6,529 nucleotides of DNA, from contig JBOFFC010000078.1 in the NCBI GenBank assembly GCA_051648405.1, positions 1 through 6,529 on the forward strand. The letters are read 5' to 3'. Shown here in pieces: positions 1 through 5,600 of this stretch. The first letter of the stretch is position 1; every line of letters starts with the position of its first letter. A program made the position numbers and the translations under genes. Below the pieces are notes generated by a model that had not been told where the DNA came from, did not search any database, and saw nothing but the letters and a program-made list of their open reading frames with translations. The stretch comes from JBOFFC01 sp051648405 (lineage in GTDB: Bacteria; Planctomycetota; Planctomycetia; Pirellulales; Lacipirellulaceae).

Positions 1-204
1 TCGGGGGCCCCGAAGGACACCCCCGAGTACGTCCGACAGTTCCTGGTAGCGCAGCACCTTGGTTGGCTCGAGGGGGCCGGCGTCGCGGTCCCCGCCGGCG
101 CGCAGGTGGAGATCAGCCCCCTGTGGGGCCTCGACGCCGAAGGGGTCGCCGAGCGCGCCGCGCAGGGCGCCGTTGTGATCGACGGGCCGACGTACTTGCG
201 GTAG
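1..204 (+). CDS. UDPGP-family uridylyltransferase, C-terminal fragment (5' end outside window)
   Basis: Frame 1 is open from the window edge to a TAG at 202-204 and gives the last 67 residues of a protein. The tail contains VEISPLWGLDAEGV followed by a stretch ending VVIDGPTYLR. This resembles the C-terminus of eukaryotic-type UDP-N-acetylglucosamine pyrophosphorylases, where an EISPL segment is followed by an acidic/glycine stretch; planctomycetes carry such UDPGP type 1 proteins. Family members join UTP and a sugar-1-phosphate (GlcNAc-1-P or glucose-1-P) to make a UDP-sugar in the cytoplasm. The catalytic core is not in the window, so the sugar cannot be decided. The next gene starts 29 bases downstream on the same strand, suggesting co-transcription. 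The assignment rests on one short motif and could be wrong. Confidence 0.65.
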   Translation, partial: SGAPKDTPEYVRQFLVAQHLGWLEGAGVAVPAGAQVEISPLWGLDAEGVAERAAQGAVVIDGPTYLR

Positions 205-233
205 CACGGGGCGCGACGTCGCGTACGCACCTC

Positions 234-1658
234 ATGCCGCACGCGATCGATGTCCCCGCTCACGACGCCGACGACGCGCCGCTCGACGTGCTGCGGGAAG
301 AGACGGTCGAGCTCGATGGCGCTGGCCGCGGGGCGCATCCCGCCGGGGCGCCCCCGGGGGCCGAGCGTCGGAACTACGCGCTGCTCGTCGCGCAGCAGGT
401 GCTGTTCCGCATCGGATGGCTCTTCAAGACCGAGAGCACGGTCATGCCCTACGTGCTCGACCAGATCGGCGGCGGGCCGGTGCTGCGCGGCTGGCTGATG
501 GTGCTCAACCGCCTGGGGGCGAGCATCCCGCCGGCCCTCTACGCGCGGAAGCTCAAGCTCATGAGGCAGAAGCGGTGGAGCCTGATGGCGACCACCGCCG
601 GCGGGGCGATGCCGTTTGCCGCAATGGCCGCGCTGTGGGCCTCGGGCCTCTGCCGCGACACGTCGGGGGCCGTCGAGTGGTGGGTCCGCTACGCGTTCCT
701 CGCCTGCTACGGATGGTTCTTCGTAGTCACTGGGCTCAACCAACTTTCGGTGCAGACGGTGCAGGGGAAGCTCGTCCCCCCCGAGCGGCGCGGCAGGCTC
801 TTCACGACCGGCGTGGTGATCGGGGCGCCGCTGGCGATCCTGTGCGGCGTGACGCTGCTGCCGCGTTGGCTCGCGCTCCCGGGCGGGGGGTTCGAGTGGG
901 TCTTCGGCGCGACGGCGGTCGCACTGACGCTGTCAGGACTGACGATGCTCGGCGTGCGCGAGCTCGACGACGACTTCACCGAGCCCAAGCGGAGCGCCGG
1001 ACGCCGCCTCGAGCAGGCGCTGCGTGTCGCACGACGCGACCCGCGGCTCCGGCGTGTGGCGGTCACGGCGGTCCTCTACAGTGTCGCCTTCACGCTCTTT
1101 CCGCACTACCAGGCGCTCGCTCGGCAACTGTCCGAAGCCGCGGGGGAGCCGTTCGACGTCCGGTCGCTCGTCGGTTGGACGGTGACGCAGCACACGGCCG
1201 TTGCGCTGGTGAGCCTGTTCGCGGGACCGATCGCCGACGCGTTCGGCGCACGCCGCAGCGTGCAACTCACCGTGCTCGGGTCGGCGTTGGCGCCGCTCGC
1301 GGCGGTCGTCCTGGCGTTGGGGGCCACCCCGGCGGCCGGGGGAGCGACCAGCGGGCTGTTCTGGCTCGTGTTCTTGCCGCTGGGCTTTACGCCGGTCACG
1401 AACAAGATGCTGCTCAACTACACGCTCGAGCTCGCCCCGCGCGAGGACCACGCCCTCTACACGAGCGCCATCGGCCTCTGCCTGGCGCTGCCGGTGATCG
1501 CCGGGTCGCTAGCGGTGGGGTACCTGATCCAGTTCTTTGGCCCGGTCCCCGTTTTCACGGTGGCGGCCGCCGTGATGCTCGCCGCCTGGGGGTGCACGTG
1601 GCGGTTGGTCGAGACCCGCGGCGTAGAAACCGACCTTGGGCCGCGCGGGCCGATCTGA
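234..1658 (+). CDS. Major facilitator superfamily (MFS) transporter-like membrane protein
   Basis: This is a 474-residue polytopic membrane protein. I chose ATG 234 because the open frame further upstream (from 63) overlaps the preceding gene and is an arginine-rich artefact. Residues 1-47 are hydrophilic and acidic, then hydrophobic segments alternate with charged loops to about residue 456. Examples lie near 117-138, 150-168, 190-210, 220-240, 275-290, 318-332, 345-365, 373-388, 410-432 and 437-455. MFS-like loop signatures are PPERRGRLF at 182-190 and GPIADAFGARR at 330-340, the latter resembling motif A (GxxxDxxGxRR). A charged loop at 241-274 fits the central cytoplasmic loop between the two six-helix halves. 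The substrate is unknown. Its position between a nucleotide-sugar enzyme and lpxB hints at envelope-related transport, but that is inference. No clear Shine-Dalgarno precedes the start. Confidence 0.83.
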   Translation: MPHAIDVPAHDADDAPLDVLREETVELDGAGRGAHPAGAPPGAERRNYALLVAQQVLFRIGWLFKTESTVMPYVLDQIGGGPVLRGWLMVLNRLGASIPPALYARKLKLMRQKRWSLMATTAGGAMPFAAMAALWASGLCRDTSGAVEWWVRYAFLACYGWFFVVTGLNQLSVQTVQGKLVPPERRGRLFTTGVVIGAPLAILCGVTLLPRWLALPGGGFEWVFGATAVALTLSGLTMLGVRELDDDFTEPKRSAGRRLEQALRVARRDPRLRRVAVTAVLYSVAFTLFPHYQALARQLSEAAGEPFDVRSLVGWTVTQHTAVALVSLFAGPIADAFGARRSVQLTVLGSALAPLAAVVLALGATPAAGGATSGLFWLVFLPLGFTPVTNKMLLNYTLELAPREDHALYTSAIGLCLALPVIAGSLAVGYLIQFFGPVPVFTVAAAVMLAAWGCTWRLVETRGVETDLGPRGPI

Positions 1659-1718
1659 AATACTCCCACCTTCGCAAGGCTACCCCATTTGACGGACGCG
1701 ACGACGGGGGGCGCACGG

Positions 1719-2942
1719 ATGCAAGTCTTCTTCAGTGTTGGCGAACCGAGCGGCGACCTGCACGGAGCGAATCTCGTGCGCCGCCTGCGTGAACAGACCG
1801 GCGGGATCGTCGACTGCGTCGGCTACGGCGGCCCACGGATGGCGGCCGAGGGCGCACGGCTCGACGAGGACCTCACGCAGCACGCCGTGATGGGCTTCCT
1901 GAAGGTCGTCAACAAGGTCCCGAAGTTCCTCGCCCTCTCGCGCCGCGCGGCGAAGCTGCTCCGCGAGCGCCGCCCCGACGCCGTGGTGCTGATCGACTTC
2001 CCGGGGTTCAACTGGCACGTCGCGAGGCACGCCAAGCGGCTGGGGATCCCGGTCTTCTACTACGGAACGCCCCAGCTCTGGGCGTGGGCCCCGTGGCGCG
2101 TGCGCAAGATGCGGGCCCGGGTCGATCACGCCCTTTGCAAGTTGCCGTTCGAGGAGGCGTGGCTCCGCGAGCGCGGCGTGAACGCCACGCACGTGGGGCA
2201 CCCGTACTTCGACGAGGTCCAAGCCCGCTGGCTCGACGAGGCGTTCGTAGTGTCGCAGCGCGCGCCGGCCGGCGGCCTCGTCACGCTGCTCCCCGGCTCA
2301 CGCACGCAGGAGGTGAAGGGCAACTTCCGATCGCAGCTCGAAGCGGCTCGCAAGGTCGCCGAGCGCGTGCCGGGAACGCGCTTCGCGGTCGCGGCGTTCA
2401 AGGAGTCGCAGGCCGAGCTCTGCCGGCGCGAGATCGACCGCGCCGGCCTCGTTGGCGCGTCGCGGCCCGAGGTGTTCGTCGGCCGGACCCCGGAGTTGAT
2501 CGAGGCGGCGACCTGCTGCCTCGCCGTCTCGGGCTCGGTTTCGCTCGAGCTGCTGCACCACGCCAAGCCGACGGCGATCCTGTACCGCGTCTCGCCGGTC
2601 GCGTTCTGGTTGCAAGGCTTCTTCCGGCGCGTGCGGTACATCACGCTCGTCAACCTGCTGACGGCCCCCGAGTTGTTCCCGAACCCGCTCGGTCAGTACA
2701 CGCCGGGCGACCCGCAGGACGACCACGTGCTGATGCCCGAGTACCTGACTTCGGGCGACCCCTCCGACGCGCTCGCCGGGCACGCGATCGACTGGCTTAC
2801 AAAGCCCGAGCAGAGGGCCGCGCTCGAGTCGCGGATGCGGTCCCTCGTGACGAAGGTCGGCGGCGGTGGGGCCTCGTTCCGCGCCGCCGAGTACATCCTC
2901 CGCGAGCTCGGCGCAGCGGACCCCGCCGCGTCGGCCGCTTGA
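1719..2942 (+). CDS. lpxB: Lipid-A-disaccharide synthase LpxB
   Basis: LpxB is a membrane-associated glycosyltransferase (family GT19) that condenses UDP-2,3-diacylglucosamine with lipid X to form the tetra-acylated disaccharide of lipid A, releasing UDP. The protein is 407 residues, slightly longer than the usual 380-390. Family motifs appear in order: SVGEPSGDLHGANL at 6-19, GGPRMAAEG at 37-45, VVLIDFPGFN at 89-98 (D93 aligns with the catalytic aspartate), YGTPQLWAWAPWRVRKM at 115-131, LPFEEAWL at 142-149, VGHPYFD at 159-165, LLPGSRTQEV at 190-199 (R195 aligns with the essential arginine) and SGSVSLELLHHAKPTAILYRVS at 271-292 (quoted in outline). ATG 1719 is preferred over an in-frame TTG at 1689 because it puts the N-terminal motif at the normal distance and has a G-run at 1706-1711 as a Shine-Dalgarno. 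It lies 60 bases after the MFS gene on the same strand, so it may be co-transcribed. Confidence 0.96.
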   Translation: MQVFFSVGEPSGDLHGANLVRRLREQTGGIVDCVGYGGPRMAAEGARLDEDLTQHAVMGFLKVVNKVPKFLALSRRAAKLLRERRPDAVVLIDFPGFNWHVARHAKRLGIPVFYYGTPQLWAWAPWRVRKMRARVDHALCKLPFEEAWLRERGVNATHVGHPYFDEVQARWLDEAFVVSQRAPAGGLVTLLPGSRTQEVKGNFRSQLEAARKVAERVPGTRFAVAAFKESQAELCRREIDRAGLVGASRPEVFVGRTPELIEAATCCLAVSGSVSLELLHHAKPTAILYRVSPVAFWLQGFFRRVRYITLVNLLTAPELFPNPLGQYTPGDPQDDHVLMPEYLTSGDPSDALAGHAIDWLTKPEQRAALESRMRSLVTKVGGGGASFRAAEYILRELGAADPAASAA

Positions 2943-2981
2943 GCCTCGGGCTCGACCTCGACCGCTGCGATGGCTTGTCGC

Positions 2982-3024
2982 GCGGGGAGCGTGGCTCTCG
3001 AATCGCGGCGCCGCCGCTCCCCGC
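2982..3024. other. Strong intergenic stem-loop between lpxB and the M50 protease gene
   Basis: A perfect 10-bp inverted repeat, GCGGGGAGCG at 2982-2991 and CGCTCCCCGC at 3015-3024, encloses a 23-base loop. The loop itself contains the palindrome GCGGCGCCGC (3004-3013). It sits in the 107-base gap after the lpxB stop. No T-run follows on either strand, so it is not a standard intrinsic terminator. It could slow transcription, protect the lpxB mRNA 3' end, or be a palindromic repeat element. Confidence 0.55.
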
Positions 3025-3049
3025 TCGCACCCACCGAGGCGCCCAGTCG

Positions 3050-3736
3050 ATGCTAATCAGCGACACCAACCCGACTCCGTACGACCTGCGGTTCTCGCTG
3101 CTGGGGTTTCCGGTGCGTGTGCACCCGAGCTTCTGGATCGGGGCGCTGATCTTGGGGACCAGTGGCGGGGCCAGCGAGCCGGCGCTCGCCGCGGTGTGGG
3201 TCGCGTGCGTGTTCGTCTCGGTCCTGGTGCACGAGCTGGGGCACGCGCTGACGCAGCGGGCCTTCGGTGGTCAGGCCCGCGTGACGCTCTACGCGTTCGG
3301 CGGCTTGTCGTCCGCCGTCGGCGTGCGGCAATCGCCGTGGCGGAACATTGTGATCGCGCTCGCGGGGCCGATCGCAGGCTTCGCGTTCGCGGCGCTGGTG
3401 ATCGCGATCGATCGGACGCTGGGCCCGTTCGGGAATCCGCTAGCCGAGCGCGCTGTCGCGTACCTGCTGTTCGCGAACATCGCTTGGGGCGTGCTGAACC
3501 TCGCTCCGATCCTGCCGCTCGACGGTGGTTGCGTCGCGCGCGAGCTTCTCGGCCTGCTCTTCGGCCCCGCAAAGGGCCTTCGCGCGACGCTTGTGCTGTC
3601 GATCGTCGTAGCGGCTGCGCTCGCGGCGTGGCTGTTCTACGCGACGGGTTCGGCTTGGAACACGGCGCTGCTCGGTCTGCTTGGCTACGAGAACTATCGT
3701 TCGCTCGAAGCGCTCCGCGCGTCGCGTCGCTCGTGA
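3050..3736 (+). CDS. M50 family (site-2-protease-like) intramembrane zinc metalloprotease
   Basis: This 228-residue membrane protein looks like a minimal M50B peptidase, a family that cleaves transmembrane substrates inside the lipid bilayer. The zinc-binding HELGH motif is at residues 61-65 (ligands H61 and H65, catalytic E62), inside a hydrophobic segment at about 45-67. The second family motif, N-x(7)-DGG, is at 150-160, with D158 as the expected third zinc ligand. Other hydrophobic segments lie near 28-38, 98-120, 135-153 and 178-200. The FGGLSSA stretch after HELGH (83-89) is also typical. There is no PDZ or CBS domain, so it is not RseP-like or SpoIVFB-CBS-like. ATG 3050 is chosen because the family N-terminus (residues 14-30) follows directly; a weak GAGG lies at 3036-3039. 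The substrate is unknown. It is collinear with lpxB but separated by 107 bases and a stem-loop. Confidence 0.92.
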   Translation: MLISDTNPTPYDLRFSLLGFPVRVHPSFWIGALILGTSGGASEPALAAVWVACVFVSVLVHELGHALTQRAFGGQARVTLYAFGGLSSAVGVRQSPWRNIVIALAGPIAGFAFAALVIAIDRTLGPFGNPLAERAVAYLLFANIAWGVLNLAPILPLDGGCVARELLGLLFGPAKGLRATLVLSIVVAAALAAWLFYATGSAWNTALLGLLGYENYRSLEALRASRRS

Positions 3737-3789
3737 TCGACGAAGCGCAGCGATTGAGAAGCTGGGAAAGAATCTTGTCTCTTCGAGCT

Positions 3790-3807
3790 AGGTTTTTCGA
3801 AAAACCT
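3790..3807. promoter_or_regulatory. Perfect 18-bp palindrome, candidate operator
   Basis: AGGTTTTTCGAAAAACCT is a perfect palindrome with an AT-rich core in otherwise GC-rich DNA. Such a dyad suits a dimeric DNA-binding protein. As RNA it could form a 7-bp stem with a TCGA loop, but no T-run follows, so a terminator is less likely. It lies just upstream of a weak promoter-like sequence (3809-3836). The operator role is inference. Confidence 0.4.
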
Positions 3808-3808
3808 G

Positions 3809-3836
3809 TTGCCACGATGGGAGTAATGCTTACAGT
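3809..3836 (+). promoter_or_regulatory. Weak candidate sigma-70-type promoter
   Basis: TTGCCA at 3809-3814 and TACAGT at 3831-3836 are separated by 16 bases and resemble -35 and -10 boxes. If used, transcription would start near 3843 and give the H1-like gene a 5' leader of about 285 bases containing all the hairpins described. The match is imperfect and planctomycete promoters are poorly defined. Confidence 0.22.
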
Positions 3837-3942
3837 AGGCGCCAAGTGCAACCGATGAAGGTCTGCAACAACGCGGCGCGCAGGGAAGGGCCGAGCACGA
3901 TGCGAGTCTTTTCTCAACGCGTTACGGAGGACGCAGACCCAT

Positions 3943-4047
3943 GATCGGGAGCCGCTCGACGCGAGCGGCTCGCTGTTGATCGAGAGCCGACTCGGACGAT
4001 CGGCTCTGTGTTGATCGGGAGCCGACTCGGACGATCGGCTCTGTGTG
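3943..4047. repeat. Three tandem 35-bp units, each able to form a hairpin
   Basis: Units at 3943-3977, 3978-4012 and 4013-4047 repeat with an exact 35-base period. Units 2 and 3 differ only at the sixth base (A versus G) and at the last base. Unit 1 shares the first 12 bases apart from position 6, and the CGGCTC arm, but has a different centre. All three keep the arms GAGCCG and CGGCTC. In unit 1 the stem is 10 bp (GAGCCGCTCG, loop ACG, CGAGCGGCTC; 3949-3971). In units 2 and 3 it is GAGCCGA/TCGGCTC with a nine-base loop. Sequence changed in the centre while pairing was kept, which suggests the fold matters. Each unit is followed by TGTT or TGTG, a poor U-tract, so weak tandem terminators are possible. 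Confidence 0.7.
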
Positions 4048-4051
4048 GCAA

Positions 4052-4102
4052 CGGCGACCGAGGCAGAAGCACTCAAAGCGAGAGCAGCCCTCGCGGTCGC
4101 CG
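4052..4102 (+). promoter_or_regulatory. Stem-loop just upstream of the H1-like Shine-Dalgarno
   Basis: CGGCGACCG at 4052-4060 pairs perfectly with CGGTCGCCG at 4094-4102 (9 bp), enclosing a 33-base loop. It ends 10 bases before the TAAGGAGG at 4113-4120. It leaves the ribosome binding site unpaired, so it may stabilise the mRNA or be part of a larger leader fold. The function is unproven. Confidence 0.4.
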
Positions 4103-4112
4103 CGACCCGTTT

Positions 4113-4120
4113 TAAGGAGG
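4113..4120 (+). promoter_or_regulatory. Perfect Shine-Dalgarno fixing a GTG start
   Basis: TAAGGAGG is an exact complement of the 16S rRNA 3' end and lies seven bases before GTG 4128. It is far stronger than the sites of the other genes in the window and settles the start of the H1-like gene despite its non-ATG codon. It implies high translation. Confidence 0.85.
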
Positions 4121-4127
4121 ATCGAAC

Positions 4128-4352
4128 GTGGCCAAGAAAAAGAAGGTCGCCAAGAAGGCGGCGAAGAAGGTAGCCAAGAAGAAGACGGCCAAGAAGAAGG
4201 TCGCCAAGAAGAAGACGGCCAAGAAGAAGGTCGCCAAGAAGAAGACCGCGAAGAAGAAGGTCGCCAAGAAGAAGGGGACCAAGAAGAAAGCCGCTAAGAA
4301 GAAGAAGGGGACCAAGAAGGCCGCCACCAAGAAGGCCCTTCCCTCCCCGTAG
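4128..4352 (+). CDS. Lysine/alanine-rich histone H1-like DNA-binding protein
   Basis: This is a 74-residue protein starting at GTG 4128 behind a perfect Shine-Dalgarno. It contains 40 lysines and no acidic or aromatic residue. It is almost entirely KKxAKK-type repeats: an N-terminal MAKKKKVAKKAAKK, then a ten-residue repeat VAKKKTAKKK in about four copies (residues 15-54), then GTKKK/AAKKKK variants and a neutral tail ALPSP. Such sequences resemble the tails of eukaryotic linker histone H1, chlamydial Hc2 and AlgP-type proteins, which bind and compact DNA through charge. A nucleoid-compacting role fits planctomycetes, some of which have condensed nucleoids. Low complexity means similarity does not prove shared ancestry; ribosomal or RNA binding is another possibility. 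A long structured leader precedes it and a strong terminator follows, so it is probably monocistronic. Confidence 0.85.
   Translation: MAKKKKVAKKAAKKVAKKKTAKKKVAKKKTAKKKVAKKKTAKKKVAKKKGTKKKAAKKKKGTKKAATKKALPSP
4171..4290 (+). repeat. Four tandem 30-bp coding repeats in the H1-like gene
   Basis: Units at 4171-4200, 4201-4230, 4231-4260 and 4261-4290 each encode about VAKKKTAKKK. The first two differ at a single base; the third has two changes in its second half, and the fourth diverges where it encodes GT in place of TA. Lysine is almost always AAG. The near-identity at DNA level, not only protein level, points to recent slippage or unequal recombination, so copy number may vary between strains. 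Confidence 0.85.
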
Positions 4353-4385
4353 CGAAGCGGTACTGTCGTCGACGAACCAACGAGA

Positions 4386-4426
4386 GCCGCGTGACCCCGG
4401 CAGGACGCCGGTCACGCGGCTTTTTT
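4386..4426 (+). terminator. Strong rho-independent terminator of the H1-like gene
   Basis: GCCGCGTGACC (4386-4396) pairs perfectly with GGTCACGCGGC (4410-4420), an 11-bp GC-rich stem, and is followed directly by six T (4421-4426). The 13-base loop can form an alternative inner pairing. Flanking AACGA (4379-4383) and TCGTT (4426-4430) extend the symmetry. It begins 33 bases after the H1-like stop. With no T-run on the other strand it mainly serves + strand transcription. Confidence 0.92.
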
Positions 4427-4482
4427 CGTTGCTACGCAAGGACTTGCGCCGACGGCCGCAACGCTGCCTGCCGCTGCCAGAT

Positions 4483-4501
4483 CGCGGGCCTGAAGCCCGC
4501 G
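4483..4501. repeat. Small palindromic hairpin downstream of mrp, possible dispersed repeat
   Basis: CGCGGGC (4483-4489), loop CTGAA, GCCCGCG (4495-4501) forms a perfect 7-bp hairpin between the convergent H1-like and mrp genes. There is no T-run beyond it in the mrp direction. Palindromes of the form GCGGGC-CTGAA-GCCCGC are reminiscent of intergenic repeats I associate with planctomycete genomes; one copy here cannot prove that. It may mark the 3' end of the mrp transcript. Confidence 0.45.
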
Positions 4502-4526
4502 GCTGTCGCCGGACGCGAGCCGCGGC

Positions 4527-5600
4527 TCAGAGCACCGGCAACGACGGCATCGCGGGGCCTTCGCCCCGCTGGCGGACGATGTTCCGCACCGTCTCGCGCG
4601 TGATCTCCCACAGGTAGGGAGCGATCCCCGGGTCGTCGTAGTTGCCCCCGGTCTGGCCGTCGTCACCACGCTTCCGCAAGTCGATGTGGATCGGCGCCTC
4701 GCCCAGGAACGCCACGCCGAGCTCGCGCGCCTTCGCCTTCGCCCCCCCGTTGCCGAAGATGTCGTAGCGCACGCCGTTGTCGGGGCAGAGGAAGTAGCTC
4801 ATGTTCTCGACGACCCCCAACAGCGGGATCTTCACCTTGCGGAACATGGCGATCGCCTTCACGGCGTCGATCAGGGCCACGTCCTGCGGGGTGCAAACGA
4901 CCACGGCGCCGGTCAGTGGCAACAACTGCGACAGCGTCAGCGCGATGTCCCCCGTCCCCGGGGGCATGTCGATCACCAGGTAGTCGAGGTCGCCCCACGC
5001 CGTGTCGCGGAGCATCTGCGTGACGGCGCCGTGCAGCATCGGTCCGCGCCACACGACCGCCTCGCCGGCCGGGACGAGGAAGCCCATGCTCATGAGCTTC
5101 AGGCCGTCCTTCTCGATCGGTTGCAGCTTCCCGTCGATCGCCGTCGGGGTTTGATGCGCCCCCGTCAGGTGGGGCACGCTGGGGCCATAGACGTCGGCGT
5201 CCATCAGGCCGACCTTCGCTCCCGAGTTGAGCAGGCCGTAAGCGATCGACGTGGCGATGGTGCTCTTGCCGACCCCCCCTTTGCCGCTGCCAACGGCGAC
5301 GACACTCTTCGCCGTCACGCCCACTTGCCCCAGTTTGTCGGCGGGGCGGTCGTGCCCGATCCGCGCGACGTGGACCTGCGCGGCGGAGACGCCGAGCCCC
5401 TTTGCCAGGTCCTGCCGCAGCGCGGCGACCGTCTCGTCGGCGATCGGTGAGGACCAACTCGTGAGCCCAAGATCGACGCGCAGCTCGTCGCCGGTCACTT
5501 CGACGGCGCCGATCTGCCCGGTCACGCCGCAGGGGCGCCCCGTCTCGGGGTCGAGAAACGCCTCGGCCAAAGCCCGCGCCGCGTCTACCGAAAGAGCCAT
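4527..5600 (-). CDS. mrp: Mrp/ApbC family iron-sulfur cluster carrier P-loop ATPase
   Basis: This 357-residue cytoplasmic protein of the Mrp/NBP35 (ParA-like) ATPase family carries and delivers Fe-S clusters. Residues 1-80 form a MIP18/DUF59-type domain with DPE at 17-19, but its usual cysteine is absent (TSWSSP at 47-52). The ATPase domain has a deviant Walker A GSGKGGVGKST at 104-114, MDADVYGPSVPHL at 133-145, WRGPM at 184-188, Walker B-like VIDMPPGTGD at 209-218 and TPQDVALIDA at 237-246. After VENMSYF the family's CxxC motif reads CPDN (C272, N275), so one cluster-binding cysteine is missing. Length is normal. The start is ATG (5598-5600 on the complement) with AAGGTG about 10 bases upstream. 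It is convergent with the H1-like gene and separated by a terminator. The stop overlaps a 12-bp palindrome, GAGCCGCGGCTC (4517-4528). Confidence 0.96.
   Translation of the reverse strand: MALSVDAARALAEAFLDPETGRPCGVTGQIGAVEVTGDELRVDLGLTSWSSPIADETVAALRQDLAKGLGVSAAQVHVARIGHDRPADKLGQVGVTAKSVVAVGSGKGGVGKSTIATSIAYGLLNSGAKVGLMDADVYGPSVPHLTGAHQTPTAIDGKLQPIEKDGLKLMSMGFLVPAGEAVVWRGPMLHGAVTQMLRDTAWGDLDYLVIDMPPGTGDIALTLSQLLPLTGAVVVCTPQDVALIDAVKAIAMFRKVKIPLLGVVENMSYFLCPDNGVRYDIFGNGGAKAKARELGVAFLGEAPIHIDLRKRGDDGQTGGNYDDPGIAPYLWEITRETVRNIVRQRGEGPAMPSLPVL

Larger units (their letters stand above)
3737..4127. other. 391-base intergenic region rich in inverted repeats; probable structured leader of the H1-like gene
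   Basis: No convincing protein gene lies here. From left to right it contains an 18-bp palindrome (3790-3807), a weak promoter-like pair (3809-3836), three tandem 35-bp units with hairpins (3943-4047), a 9-bp stem (4052-4060 with 4094-4102) and a perfect Shine-Dalgarno (4113-4120). Two very short open frames, 3855-3944 (29 codons) and 3941-3979 (12 codons, with GGAGG at 3926-3930), overlap the approach to the first hairpin. Long minus-strand open frames crossing the region are shadows. The density of dyads suggests RNA-level or DNA-binding function, but which is not known. Confidence 0.5.

Noticed and set aside
63..233. Upstream extension of the MFS gene to position 63
   Set aside because: It overlaps the nucleotidyltransferase tail in another frame and is arginine/glycine-rich with no family similarity; ATG 234 directly follows that gene.
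1689..1718. TTG start for lpxB at 1689
   Set aside because: It adds ten residues without family similarity; ATG 1719 has a better ribosome binding site and normal motif spacing.
416..1792. Long open frame in a second + strand frame over the MFS gene
   Set aside because: Arg/Ala/Gly-rich shadow of high-GC coding sequence; the frame carrying MFS helices and motifs is the real one.
2084..3049. Long N-terminal extension of the M50 protease gene
   Set aside because: It runs through lpxB in another frame and is arginine-rich; the family N-terminus begins at ATG 3050.
3943..4047. CRISPR-like reading of the 35-bp units
   Set aside because: The units are contiguous with no spacers between them.
4112..4330. 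Minus-strand frame with a Phe/Leu/Ala repeat resembling membrane segments
   Set aside because: It is the exact antisense of the lysine repeats, and the opposite strand has a perfect Shine-Dalgarno and a matching terminator.
3057..4439. 460-codon minus-strand open frame across the protease, leader and H1-like gene
   Set aside because: It covers two better-supported genes and their hairpins; its Leu/Gly-rich part is the antisense of AAG repeats.
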